Part shown: positions 1 through 6,338 of the stretch, piece after piece
How the letters are laid out: each line of letters opens with the position of its first letter
How positions within the stretch are numbered: position 1 is the stretch's first letter
NCBI GenBank assembly: GCA_021372515.1
Contig: JAJFUG010000011.1
Coordinates: forward strand, 1-8,164
From: a bacterium
Lineage (GTDB): Bacteria > Gemmatimonadota > Glassbacteria > GWA2-58-10
Direction of reading: 5' to 3'
DNA length: 8,164 bases
The notes under the pieces: generated by a model
What the model saw: only the letters and a program-made list of their open reading frames with translations
What the model was told of the DNA's origin: nothing
Databases searched by the model: none
Translations under genes and position numbers: made by a program

Positions 1-1383
1 TTCCTGTTAGCCATCATCCTCATTTTCTGGAGCCTGGGCACGCTCAATTTCGGCCGGATCGCGGCCCTGGCCCCGGCGGCCTACGCCCCGGGGGGAACGC
101 TGATCACCGCGATCACCCTGCTGCTGTTCCTGGGGGCCACGGGTAAGAGCGCGCAAATCCCGCTGTACGTGTGGCTGCCGGACGCCATGGCGGGCCCGAC
201 TCCGGTCAGCGCCCTGATCCATGCCGCCACGATGGTCACCGCGGGAGTGTACATGATCGTGCGGCTCAACGTGCTCTACCTTCTGGCCCCGGCCTCCATG
301 GCCGTTGTGGCCACGGTGGGCGCGCTGACCGCGCTCTACGCCGCCTCGATCGGCCTGGTGCAGAACGACATCAAGAAAGTTCTGGCCTACTCCACTATCA
401 GCCAGCTCGGCTACATGTTCCTGGCCGTGGGTGTGGGCGCTTTCAGCGCCGGTATCTTCCACCTGACCACGCATGCCTTTTTCAAGGCCCTTCTGTTCCT
501 GGGCTCCGGCAGCGTGATCCACGCCATGGGCGGCGAGCAGGATATCCGCAAGATGGGCGGCCTGCGCGCCAGGACTCCAATAACATACTGGACCTGGGTA
601 GTCGCCACCCTGGCTATCGCGGGCGTGCCGCCCCTGGCCGGGTTTTTCTCCAAGGATGAAATCCTCTGGCAGGCGTTTTCCAGCGCGCACGGCAGTTGGA
701 TTCTGTGGCTGATCGGGTTCGCCGCCGCCGGGATGACCGCGTTCTACATGTTCCGCCTGACATTCCTTACGTTCCACAGCAAGTTCCGCGGCACTCACGA
801 GCAGGAGCACCACCTGCACGAATCCCCGCGCGTGATGACCGTGCCTCTGGGCATCCTGGCCGTGCTGGCGGCTGTGGGCGGGTTTATCGGGGTGCCGTCG
901 GTCCTGGGCGGCGGGAACCATTTCCACCACTGGCTCGCTCCGGTGCTGGCCAGCGAGAACGGCAGCCTGCCCGTGGCCGAGGCGGCCGAGCACGCCCATA
1001 GCCTGGAATACCTGCTGATGTTGCTCTCCGTGGCCGTGGCCGTGGCAGGGATCGCCCTGGCCTGGTGGCTCTATATCCGCAAGCCCGAGGCCCCGGGGCG
1101 CATCTCCGGCCGGATGGCGGTGAGCTACCAAATACTGCTCAACAAGTACTACGTGGATGAGATTTACAACGTCCTAGTGGTGCAGCCGGTCAAGCTCATC
1201 TCCACCTACCTGTTGTGGAAGCTCCTGGATGTGGCGATAATAGACGGGCTGGTGAACCTGGCCGGACGGACCACGCGCGGGCTGGGACGCCTGGCCGCGC
1301 GGCTCCAGAACGGCTACGCGCAGGTGTACGCCATTTCGTTCCTGCTGGGTGCGGCGCTGATTTTGGGCGCGCTGCTGTGGTAG
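1..1383 (+). CDS. nuoL: NADH-quinone oxidoreductase subunit L, C-terminal 460 residues (5' end outside window)
   Basis: This is the largest antiporter-like proton-pumping subunit of respiratory complex I, in the cytoplasmic membrane. The frame is open from base 1 and ends at TAG 1381-1383. E. coli NuoL is about 613 residues, so roughly the first 150-200 are missing. Family hallmarks, numbered from the window's first codon, are: the half-channel lysine K49 in GATGKSAQIP followed by the WLPDAM loop; H74 in ALIHAATM; H154, H158 and K162 in HLTTHAFFKALLF; and K218-D219 in FFSKDEIL, matching the functional Lys/Asp pair near TM12. The C-terminal part contains NKYYVDEIYN (about 381-390), typical of the start of the long lateral helix, and ends with a hydrophobic anchor. 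No defect is visible. It would normally be followed closely by nuoM, but here about 1.14 kb intervenes. The stop codon lies inside a GTAGGGG repeat motif. The identification is very secure. Confidence 0.97.
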   Translation, partial: FLLAIILIFWSLGTLNFGRIAALAPAAYAPGGTLITAITLLLFLGATGKSAQIPLYVWLPDAMAGPTPVSALIHAATMVTAGVYMIVRLNVLYLLAPASMAVVATVGALTALYAASIGLVQNDIKKVLAYSTISQLGYMFLAVGVGAFSAGIFHLTTHAFFKALLFLGSGSVIHAMGGEQDIRKMGGLRARTPITYWTWVVATLAIAGVPPLAGFFSKDEILWQAFSSAHGSWILWLIGFAAAGMTAFYMFRLTFLTFHSKFRGTHEQEHHLHESPRVMTVPLGILAVLAAVGGFIGVPSVLGGGNHFHHWLAPVLASENGSLPVAEAAEHAHSLEYLLMLLSVAVAVAGIALAWWLYIRKPEAPGRISGRMAVSYQILLNKYYVDEIYNVLVVQPVKLISTYLLWKLLDVAIIDGLVNLAGRTTRGLGRLAARLQNGYAQVYAISFLLGAALILGALLW

Positions 1384-1392
1384 GGGCCTACC
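1379..1392. repeat. Short palindrome over the nuoL stop codon
   Basis: GGTAGG (1379-1384) and CCTACC (1387-1392) form a perfect 6-bp inverted repeat around a GG centre. The motif GTAGGGG (1380-1386) recurs at 1412-1418, 1503-1509 and 6337-6343. The nuoL TAG stop is therefore embedded in the left edge of the repeat cluster. It may be a degenerate member of the same element family or a chance palindrome. Confidence 0.5.
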
Positions 1393-1409
1393 GGGGACCA
1401 CGGATAATG

Positions 1410-1477
1410 CCGTAGGGGCGAGGCCTGCCTCGCCCGCGGGGAAAAGCAATTGGGCACGCTGCAGCGTGACCCTACGG
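1410..1477. repeat. Palindromic repeat element I, bounded by CCGTAGGG/CCCTACGG
   Basis: The element is bounded by a perfect 8-bp inverted repeat, CCGTAGGG (1410-1417) and CCCTACGG (1470-1477). Inside are two further palindromes: GGGCGAGGC (1416-1424) pairing with GCCTCGCCC (1427-1435) around two bases, and a perfect 14-bp palindrome CACGCTG/CAGCGTG (1455-1468). About 20 less structured bases separate them. The plan, terminal GTAGGG/CCCTAC plus two internal hairpins, is shared with the element at 1503-1554. Elements of this look are non-coding interspersed repeats in many genomes; mobility by an enzyme supplied elsewhere is possible but unproven. Confidence 0.7.
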
Positions 1478-1502
1478 GCAAAGGGCCGTAAAACGGGCAT
1501 TT

Positions 1503-1554
1503 GTAGGGGCGCACCCGAGTGTGCGCCCGGGCGGACACATGGGTCCGCCCCTAC
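1503..1554. repeat. Palindromic repeat element II, bounded by GTAGGGGCG/CGCCCCTAC
   Basis: A 9-bp perfect terminal inverted repeat, GTAGGGGCG (1503-1511) and CGCCCCTAC (1546-1554), encloses two adjacent hairpins. The first is GGGCGCAC (1507-1514) with GTGCGCCC (1521-1528) and a 6-base loop. The second is GGGCGGAC (1529-1536) with GTCCGCCC (1543-1550) and a 6-base loop. The termini overlap the outer arms of the hairpins, so the DNA could fold either as one long stem or as two cloverleaf arms. It lies 25 bases after element I and shares its ends. There is no T-run after it, so it is not a classical terminator. Confidence 0.75.
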
Positions 1555-1600
1555 GGAAGACAAACAAAAAGAGACGCGGGACGGGATGGGTTGTTTTACT

Positions 1601-1634
1601 CCCCTCCAAGCAAGAGGGGTGGCGGCGTAAGCCG
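1601..1634. repeat. Paired-hairpin repeat unit A
   Basis: The first hairpin is CCCCTC (1601-1606) with GAGGGG (1614-1619) and loop CAAGCAA. Two bases later comes a second, CGGC (1623-1626) with GCCG (1631-1634) and loop GTAA. The same layout, a CCCC..AGCAA..GGGG hairpin, a short TG-containing linker and a GC-rich hairpin with a GTA-type loop, recurs in unit B at 1656-1692. This family differs from the GTAGGGG elements just upstream. About 20 unstructured bases (1635-1655) separate the two units. Confidence 0.6.
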
Positions 1635-1655
1635 ACGGGGTGTGTGCAGTTAAAT

Positions 1656-1692
1656 CCCCCTTAGCAAAGGGGGTGCCCGCGTAGCAGGCGGG
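1656..1692. repeat. Paired-hairpin repeat unit B
   Basis: CCCCCTT (1656-1662) pairs with AAGGGGG (1667-1673) around AGCA. CCCGC (1676-1680) then pairs with GCGGG (1688-1692) around GTAGCAG. The unit is a diverged copy of unit A at 1601-1634, in the same orientation. It ends 25 bases before the ribosome binding site of the AT-rich gene, so if transcribed it would lie in that gene's leader. The short run of T after the first C-run is inside the stem, so rho-independent termination is not supported. Confidence 0.6.
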
Positions 1693-1731
1693 AGTTGTAA
1701 GTGGAAACAGATTGAATGGAGGGCTGTCTGT

Positions 1732-2505
1732 ATGCCTTCAAAAGAAACAAACATGAGTTTGCCACCATTATGGGGAGATGACCACCTTTCCGATTTTATA
1801 CAAAAGTCACTCCAGAACGAGTTGGCAAACTTTGTACATAAAAAGCAAGTATATAATTTTCTATCTGCTGTTGATGATTGTTTTTTTTGTATAGCTGGTA
1901 ACCTTAATAACCCAAACAACAGAGATATTGTCTGTGCTCTTTTGCTCTTGAGAACTCATTCAGCGTATCTATCAGCTTGTCGTCTCTCTCTTAGTGGACA
2001 AGCGACAGAAACGTTCCCTCAACTTAGGGCATGTCTTGAATTTTCTCTTTATGCCTTGCATATAAAGAACAATCCCGGATATGATGAAATCTGGTTAAGA
2101 CGACACGATAACGGTGATTCGATAAAGGATGTACGCCAAAAATTTAGATATCAATTCTTAATCAATACATTAGAACTTGTCGATGCTGCTCTTTGTCCAG
2201 ATGTCAAGCAACTGTATGAAAGATGCATTGATTTCGGTGCTCATCCAAATGAACGCTCTGTTACTGGCAGCATGCAAATGGAGCAGCAATCAGGGGGATT
2301 AAGATTAGATCAGAAATATCTTCATGGTGACTCTATCGAGCTTGATCATGCTTTAAAAACAACTGCTGAGATTGGATTGGGGAGTCTTTTGATATTTCAA
2401 CACATCTTTATTCATAGATTTGAATTGCTATCTTTGGACATAAAATTAAACAAGCTTCGCAATGTACGATTGAGTGCCCTTTTTGACAATCAACAAAGCG
2501 TTTGA
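1732..2505 (+). CDS. Unrecognised 257-residue protein, AT-rich, inserted between nuoL and nuoM
   Basis: I do not recognise this protein with confidence. It starts at ATG 1732 behind a good ribosome binding site, GGAGGG (1718-1723), 8 bases upstream. A second ATG at 1753 lacks a comparable site. The protein looks soluble and mainly alpha-helical, with no signal peptide or long membrane segment. Notable stretches are LLRTHSAYLSACRLSL (about 72-87), the Arg/Glu pair in LRACLEFSLYALHI (about 98-111), IWLRRHDNG (about 119-127) and DFGAHPNER (about 167-175). The spacing of an Arg/Glu helix followed by a late His-Pro-Asn motif loosely recalls uncharacterised helical families such as DUF5677 or HEPN-like folds, but this is a weak impression. 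Codon use (AGA, TTA, ATA, CTT) is unlike the nuo genes, a sign of horizontal transfer. Its stop is 21 bases before nuoM and in the same frame, so translation may be coupled. Confidence 0.8.
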   Translation: MPSKETNMSLPPLWGDDHLSDFIQKSLQNELANFVHKKQVYNFLSAVDDCFFCIAGNLNNPNNRDIVCALLLLRTHSAYLSACRLSLSGQATETFPQLRACLEFSLYALHIKNNPGYDEIWLRRHDNGDSIKDVRQKFRYQFLINTLELVDAALCPDVKQLYERCIDFGAHPNERSVTGSMQMEQQSGGLRLDQKYLHGDSIELDHALKTTAEIGLGSLLIFQHIFIHRFELLSLDIKLNKLRNVRLSALFDNQQSV

Positions 2506-2526
2506 TTCGCTAAGAAAGGCCTCCCT

Positions 2527-4110
2527 TTGGACCTGGTAGAGCTGAGCCAGTCCGACATACTCACCTGGATCGTGTTCCTGCCCCTGGCCGGAGCACTGGC
2601 CCTGTGGCCCGCACCGGCGCGCGGCGCGCGCTTTATCCGCGCGTTCAGCCTGGGTGTGAGCCTGGCCGTGTTCGCGCTCAGCGTTCTGCTGCTCACCGGG
2701 TTTGTCCCCGGCACGCCCAACATGCAGTTCGTGGTGCACCGTCCCTGGATCGAGCGCTACGGAGTGTCGTTCCACTTAGGCATAGACGGGATCAGCCTGT
2801 TCCTGGTGCTCCTGACCACACTCCTCACGCCCGTGGTCCTGCTCAGCAGCTGGAGCGCGGTGGACAAGCGGGTCAAGGCATTCAGCGCGCTGCTTCTGGT
2901 CCTCGAAACCGGCATGCTGGGCGCGTTTGTCGCCCTGGATATGGTGCTGTTCTACGTGTTCTGGGAGCTGATGCTCATCCCGATGTACCTGCTGATCGGG
3001 GTCTGGGGCCACGAGCGGCGGATCTACGCCGCGCTCAAGTTCATCCTCTACACCGCCGTGGGCAGCCTTCTGATGCTGGTCGGGTTCCTCTACCTGTTCT
3101 ACCTGGGCTACCAGACCCTGGGCTACTGGACCACCGACCTTTTGCAGCTTTACCGGGTGGGCGTGCCGGTGGGGGTGCAGTTCTGGCTTTTCGCCGCGTT
3201 CGCCCTGGCCTTTGCGATCAAGGTGCCGATGTTCCCGTTCCACACCTGGCTGCCGGACGCCCACGTGGAGGCCCCCACCGCGGGCAGCGTGATCCTGGCC
3301 GGGGTGCTGCTGAAAATGGGCACCTACGGGTTCATCCGTTTCGCCATGCCGCTGTTCCCGGCGGCCAGCGATGCGTTCGCCCCGCTGATCATGACCCTGG
3401 CCGTGGTCGGGATCATCTACGGCGCCCTGGTGGCGATGGTGCAGCCGGACCTCAAGAAACTGGTCGCCTACTCCAGCGTGAGCCACCTGGGGTTCGTGAT
3501 GTTAGGCCTCTACGCCCTGACCCAGACCGGAGTCACAGGGGCGGTCTACCAGATGCTCAACCACGGGGTCTCCACCGGGGCCCTGTTCCTTATCGTGGGT
3601 ATCCTCTATGAGCGCCGTCACACCCGCGAGATCAAAGAGTTCGGGGGCCTGAGCAGCGCCATGCCGCGCCTGGCCTTCTTTTTCATGCTGGCCACGCTCA
3701 GCAGTATCGGCCTGCCGGGCCTCAACGGGTTCGTGGGCGAGTTCCTGATCCTGGTGGGCACGTTTGGCTCGAGCCACCCGCAGATGGTCTATTTCGCGGC
3801 CAGCGGGGTTATCCTCTCGGCCGTGTACATGCTCTGGATGTTCCGGCGCGTGATGTTCGGCCCGCTGGAGAACCCGGCGAACAAAATGTTGCCGGACCTT
3901 CATCTGCGCGAGGTGCTGGTGCTGCTCGCGCCCACGCTCCTGATGTTCTGGATGGGCCTGTTCCCGTCGTTCTTCACCGACCGGATGGAGGCCTCGGTGC
4001 AGTATTTCATCCAAAGCTACAACGCCAAGCTGGAGCTGAGCCGGTCCGAATCCCCGGCCGATCCGCTGCGTGGCGTGGTGAGTTTCGACCCGGCGGAGGC
4101 ATCGCGCTGA
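2527..4110 (+). CDS. nuoM: NADH-quinone oxidoreductase subunit M
   Basis: This is the second antiporter-like proton-translocating membrane subunit of complex I; its 527 residues fit the family (about 500). The residues proposed to carry protons in E. coli NuoM have counterparts: E147 in VFWELMLIP (E. coli E144), K232 in AIKVPMFPFHTWLPDAH (K234), K263 in LLKMGTYGF (K265) and E405 in GFVGEFLIL (E407). The paired YSSVSHLGF (about 315-323) and MLNHG (about 343-347) motifs are also typical. The start is taken as TTG 2527, preceded by AAAGG (2514-2518) 8 bases upstream. The frame is closed at TGA 2503-2505, the stop of the preceding gene, so no in-frame ATG exists upstream, and the first membrane helix (ILTWIVFLPLAG) begins at residue 11. 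The C-terminal hydrophilic tail (about 500-527) is slightly long. The stop is one base before nuoN. Confidence 0.97.
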   Translation: MDLVELSQSDILTWIVFLPLAGALALWPAPARGARFIRAFSLGVSLAVFALSVLLLTGFVPGTPNMQFVVHRPWIERYGVSFHLGIDGISLFLVLLTTLLTPVVLLSSWSAVDKRVKAFSALLLVLETGMLGAFVALDMVLFYVFWELMLIPMYLLIGVWGHERRIYAALKFILYTAVGSLLMLVGFLYLFYLGYQTLGYWTTDLLQLYRVGVPVGVQFWLFAAFALAFAIKVPMFPFHTWLPDAHVEAPTAGSVILAGVLLKMGTYGFIRFAMPLFPAASDAFAPLIMTLAVVGIIYGALVAMVQPDLKKLVAYSSVSHLGFVMLGLYALTQTGVTGAVYQMLNHGVSTGALFLIVGILYERRHTREIKEFGGLSSAMPRLAFFFMLATLSSIGLPGLNGFVGEFLILVGTFGSSHPQMVYFAASGVILSAVYMLWMFRRVMFGPLENPANKMLPDLHLREVLVLLAPTLLMFWMGLFPSFFTDRMEASVQYFIQSYNAKLELSRSESPADPLRGVVSFDPAEASR

Positions 4111-4111
4111 G

Positions 4112-5611
4112 ATGGAGCTCTTGAGCGGCATAAACTGGAACTCGTTCCTGCCCGGGGTGACAGTGCTGGTGACCGCGCTGTTCCTGCTCGTGCTCTCGCT
4201 GGCGTTCCGTCTGCGGGGTGTGCAGGGGCAGCCTGCGGCCGTGGCCGGGATGTGGGTCAGCCTGATCGGCCTGGGCCTGGCGGTCTGGATGAGCCTCTGC
4301 CAGTGGGACAGCCTGAGCGCGGCGTTCGACGGGATGCTGGTGCTGGACCCGTTCAGCACGTTCCTCAGCCTGCTGATCCTGGGCGGCGCGGCCCTGACTG
4401 TGCTGATTTCGCAGAATCAGGCCGCGGCGCTGCGCCAGGTTACAGGCGAGTACTACGCCCTCGTGGCCCTGGCCGCCCTGGGCATGCTGGTGCTGGTCAG
4501 CGCGGGCGACCTGATCGTGCTGTTCCTGGGCCTGGAGCTGATGAGCCTGGCGGTCTACATCCTGGTGGGGATCGACCGGGGGAGCCTCGGCAACACCGAG
4601 GGCGCTATCAAGTATTTCCTGATCGGCTCGTTCGCCGCGGCGTTCCTGCTCTACGGCATAGCGTTGCTGTACGGCGCCACCGGGACCACGCGCTATGACG
4701 GGATCGCCGCGGCGCTGTCCGAGGGGCAGCCCGCGCTGATCACCCTGGCCGGGCTTGGGCTGGTGCTGGTGGGACTCTTTTTCAAGGTAGCCGCGGTGCC
4801 GTTCCACATGTGGGCCCCGGATGCTTACGAGGGCGCGCCCACGCCGGTGACAGCGTTCATGGCCGTGGCGGTCAAGGCGGCGGCTTTCGGCGCGCTGGCC
4901 CGTCTGCTGAGCGGCGCGCTTCTGCCCCTGGCCGGCTGGTGGCTGCCGGTGCTCTGGTCCGTGTCGGTCGCCACGATGACCCTGGGCAACCTGGCCGCAG
5001 TGTTCCAGGGCAACCTCAAGCGCATGCTGGCCTACAGCAGCATCGCCCACGCGGGCTACCTTCTGGCCGCCCTGACCAGCCTGGACCCGTTCGCCTCCAG
5101 CCCCGCGGATGACAAGGCCCTGCTGTCGGTCCTGTTCTACCTGGCGGTCTACACCCTGATGAACGTGGGCGCGTTCGGCGTGCTGATCTACCTGGGAAGC
5201 CGGGGCGGCAAGGCCGAGACCCTGGAGGACATCCGCGGTGCGGGCTGGCGCTACCCGTTGGCCGGACTGGCGATGGCGGTGTTCATGTTCTCGCTGGCCG
5301 GAATTCCGCCCACGGGCGGGTTCATGGCCAAGTTCTACGTGTTCAGCGCGGTGGTGGAGCGCGGACTGGTCTCGCTGGCAGTGATCGGGGTGCTGAACAG
5401 CGCGGTGAGCGTGTACTACTACCTGCGGGTCACGGTGCAGATGTACATGCGCGATGGCGGCGAGGCCGGCGCGGAGGCTATGCCCGCGCTGGGACGGCCC
5501 CTGGCCCTGAGCCTGGCCGTGTTAGCCGCCCTGGCCGGTGTGCTGTATCTGGGAGTGAGCCCGGCGGGTTTGCTTGAGGCGGCGCGCCAGGCGGTGATGT
5601 TTTTGAATTGA
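4112..5611 (+). CDS. nuoN: NADH-quinone oxidoreductase subunit N
   Basis: This is the third antiporter-like proton-pumping subunit of complex I; its 499 residues match the family length. Functional residues are present: E142 in FLGLELMSLAVYIL (E. coli E133), K167 in AIKYFL (K158), K225 in LFFKVAAVPFHMW (K217), K255 in AVAVKAAAF (K247), and K407 in GGFMAKFYVF, the NuoN-type Lys at the place where NuoM has Glu. The loop WAPDAYEGAPTPVTAFM (about 234-250) is diagnostic for NuoN. ATG 4112 follows the nuoM stop by one base. A GGAGG at 4095-4099 lies 12 bases upstream, long for a ribosome binding site, so translation probably relies partly on coupling to nuoM. NuoN is usually the last gene of the operon; here another gene follows after 10 bases. 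Confidence 0.97.
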   Translation: MELLSGINWNSFLPGVTVLVTALFLLVLSLAFRLRGVQGQPAAVAGMWVSLIGLGLAVWMSLCQWDSLSAAFDGMLVLDPFSTFLSLLILGGAALTVLISQNQAAALRQVTGEYYALVALAALGMLVLVSAGDLIVLFLGLELMSLAVYILVGIDRGSLGNTEGAIKYFLIGSFAAAFLLYGIALLYGATGTTRYDGIAAALSEGQPALITLAGLGLVLVGLFFKVAAVPFHMWAPDAYEGAPTPVTAFMAVAVKAAAFGALARLLSGALLPLAGWWLPVLWSVSVATMTLGNLAAVFQGNLKRMLAYSSIAHAGYLLAALTSLDPFASSPADDKALLSVLFYLAVYTLMNVGAFGVLIYLGSRGGKAETLEDIRGAGWRYPLAGLAMAVFMFSLAGIPPTGGFMAKFYVFSAVVERGLVSLAVIGVLNSAVSVYYYLRVTVQMYMRDGGEAGAEAMPALGRPLALSLAVLAALAGVLYLGVSPAGLLEAARQAVMFLN

Positions 5612-5621
5612 TGAGGGTATC

Positions 5622-6275
5622 TTGAGACGATACTGCTTGTTGCTTTTAGCTTTTGTGGCCTTGATCCAGCGGCCGGTTTTGGGACTGGAGATTGGCTATG
5701 GAGCGAAGGCCGGGTTGACCTGGTCGACTTTTATGGCCAAAGGCGGAGTAGGAGACCCTTTTCTGCCAAATCAATCCAGCCGGGTGGGGTTCTCGGTGGG
5801 GCCGTTCTGCAACATCGGAATAAACCGGGTGCTGACAGCCCAAATCGAAGCTCTGTTTACTCAAAAAGGCGCGCGGGGTTGGCAATATACCGTCTCTTCT
5901 GGCGGCGTGGTCAATCGGGACTTGATACTAAAGGAGGAATACAATCTCACTTATCTCGACATCCCAATACTGGCGAAAGTGTACCCCCTGAAAAATCAGG
6001 TCTACAGGCCGTATCTGATCACCGGGCCGGCATTATCGATTAATTTGGATGAAAAGTACAAGAACGGGGTGGGGTCGGTAAGCGCATCGATTGATGTGGA
6101 TTATTTTGAGAGTACGTGCTTCGGGTTTATTGTCGGCGGCGGATTGGAGTATGCAGGTTTTTTTATGGAAATGCGGTCGGATTTCGGGATGACCCGCGCC
6201 GACAAGATCGTACACCAGGATTGGCGTGCATTGAAAAACAGAACGATAAGTGTGTTCGGTGGTTACCGGTTCTGA
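5622..6275 (+). CDS. Outer-membrane beta-barrel protein, PorT-like (OMP_b-brl_2 type)
   Basis: The 217-residue product has a signal peptide (RRY, then hydrophobic LLLLAFVALI, probable cleavage near G21). A series of amphipathic beta strands follows, ending in an aromatic residue (GGYRF), as is usual for barrels inserted by BamA. The stretches YLDIPILAKVYP (111-122) and PYLITGPALSINL (130-142) match the characteristic strands of the PorT/outer-membrane beta-barrel family found mainly in Bacteroidetes and relatives. The exact function is unknown; members are generally small surface barrels. The start is taken as TTG 5622, with GAGGG (5613-5617) four bases upstream. An ATG at 5611 overlaps the nuoN stop but reads only four codons before TGA. 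GC content is lower (45% at 6001-6060) than in nuoN. The gene lies 10 bases after nuoN and is probably co-transcribed, though no link to complex I is known. Confidence 0.85.
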   Translation: MRRYCLLLLAFVALIQRPVLGLEIGYGAKAGLTWSTFMAKGGVGDPFLPNQSSRVGFSVGPFCNIGINRVLTAQIEALFTQKGARGWQYTVSSGGVVNRDLILKEEYNLTYLDIPILAKVYPLKNQVYRPYLITGPALSINLDEKYKNGVGSVSASIDVDYFESTCFGFIVGGGLEYAGFFMEMRSDFGMTRADKIVHQDWRALKNRTISVFGGYRF

Positions 6276-6338
6276 GCTTGGGTGTGCTGGGGCCAGAAAT
6301 AAATAAACCACTGATTAAAGCGGGACGGTATCTTGTGT

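Larger units (their letters stand above)
1384..2526. other. Putative insert between nuoL and nuoM: repeat cluster plus AT-rich gene
   Basis: In most bacteria nuoL, nuoM and nuoN are nearly contiguous, as nuoM and nuoN are here. Between nuoL and nuoM there is instead a 348-base non-coding stretch (1384-1731) rich in palindromic repeats, then a 774-base AT-rich gene, then 21 bases to nuoM. Sampled lines show the shift: 1801-1860 is 32% GC and 2281-2340 is 42%, against 77% at 3241-3300 in nuoM. No transposase, integrase, long flanking inverted repeats or clear target duplication was found, so the mechanism is unknown. The boundaries given are simply the stop of nuoL and the start of nuoM; the true junctions could be shorter. 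The insert keeps the operon's orientation, so transcription could still read through. Confidence 0.65.

Noticed and set aside
7-1131. Long minus-strand open frame opposite nuoL
   Set aside because: It is His/Gly/Gln-rich low-complexity translation typical of the antisense of a GC-rich membrane-protein gene, with no ribosome binding site or domain. The same applies to minus-strand frames at 2776-3486, 3502-4359 and 4007-5050.
1503-1554. Rho-independent terminator after nuoL
   Set aside because: Hairpins are strong but none is followed by a T-run, and the element has transposon-like ends shared with other copies; termination here would also silence nuoM and nuoN.
1174-1563. Minus-strand frames running through the repeat cluster
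   Set aside because: They are encoded by palindromic repeats and the end of nuoL; the translation has no protein-like features.
1410-1692. CRISPR array
   Set aside because: The repeats are palindromic, non-identical, of two families and unevenly spaced; no direct repeats of constant length with unique spacers, and no cas genes.
1732-2505. Transposase or toxin-antitoxin gene
   Set aside because: No DDE, HUH or recombinase motif is visible and no partner antitoxin-sized frame is adjacent; a defence role is only speculation.
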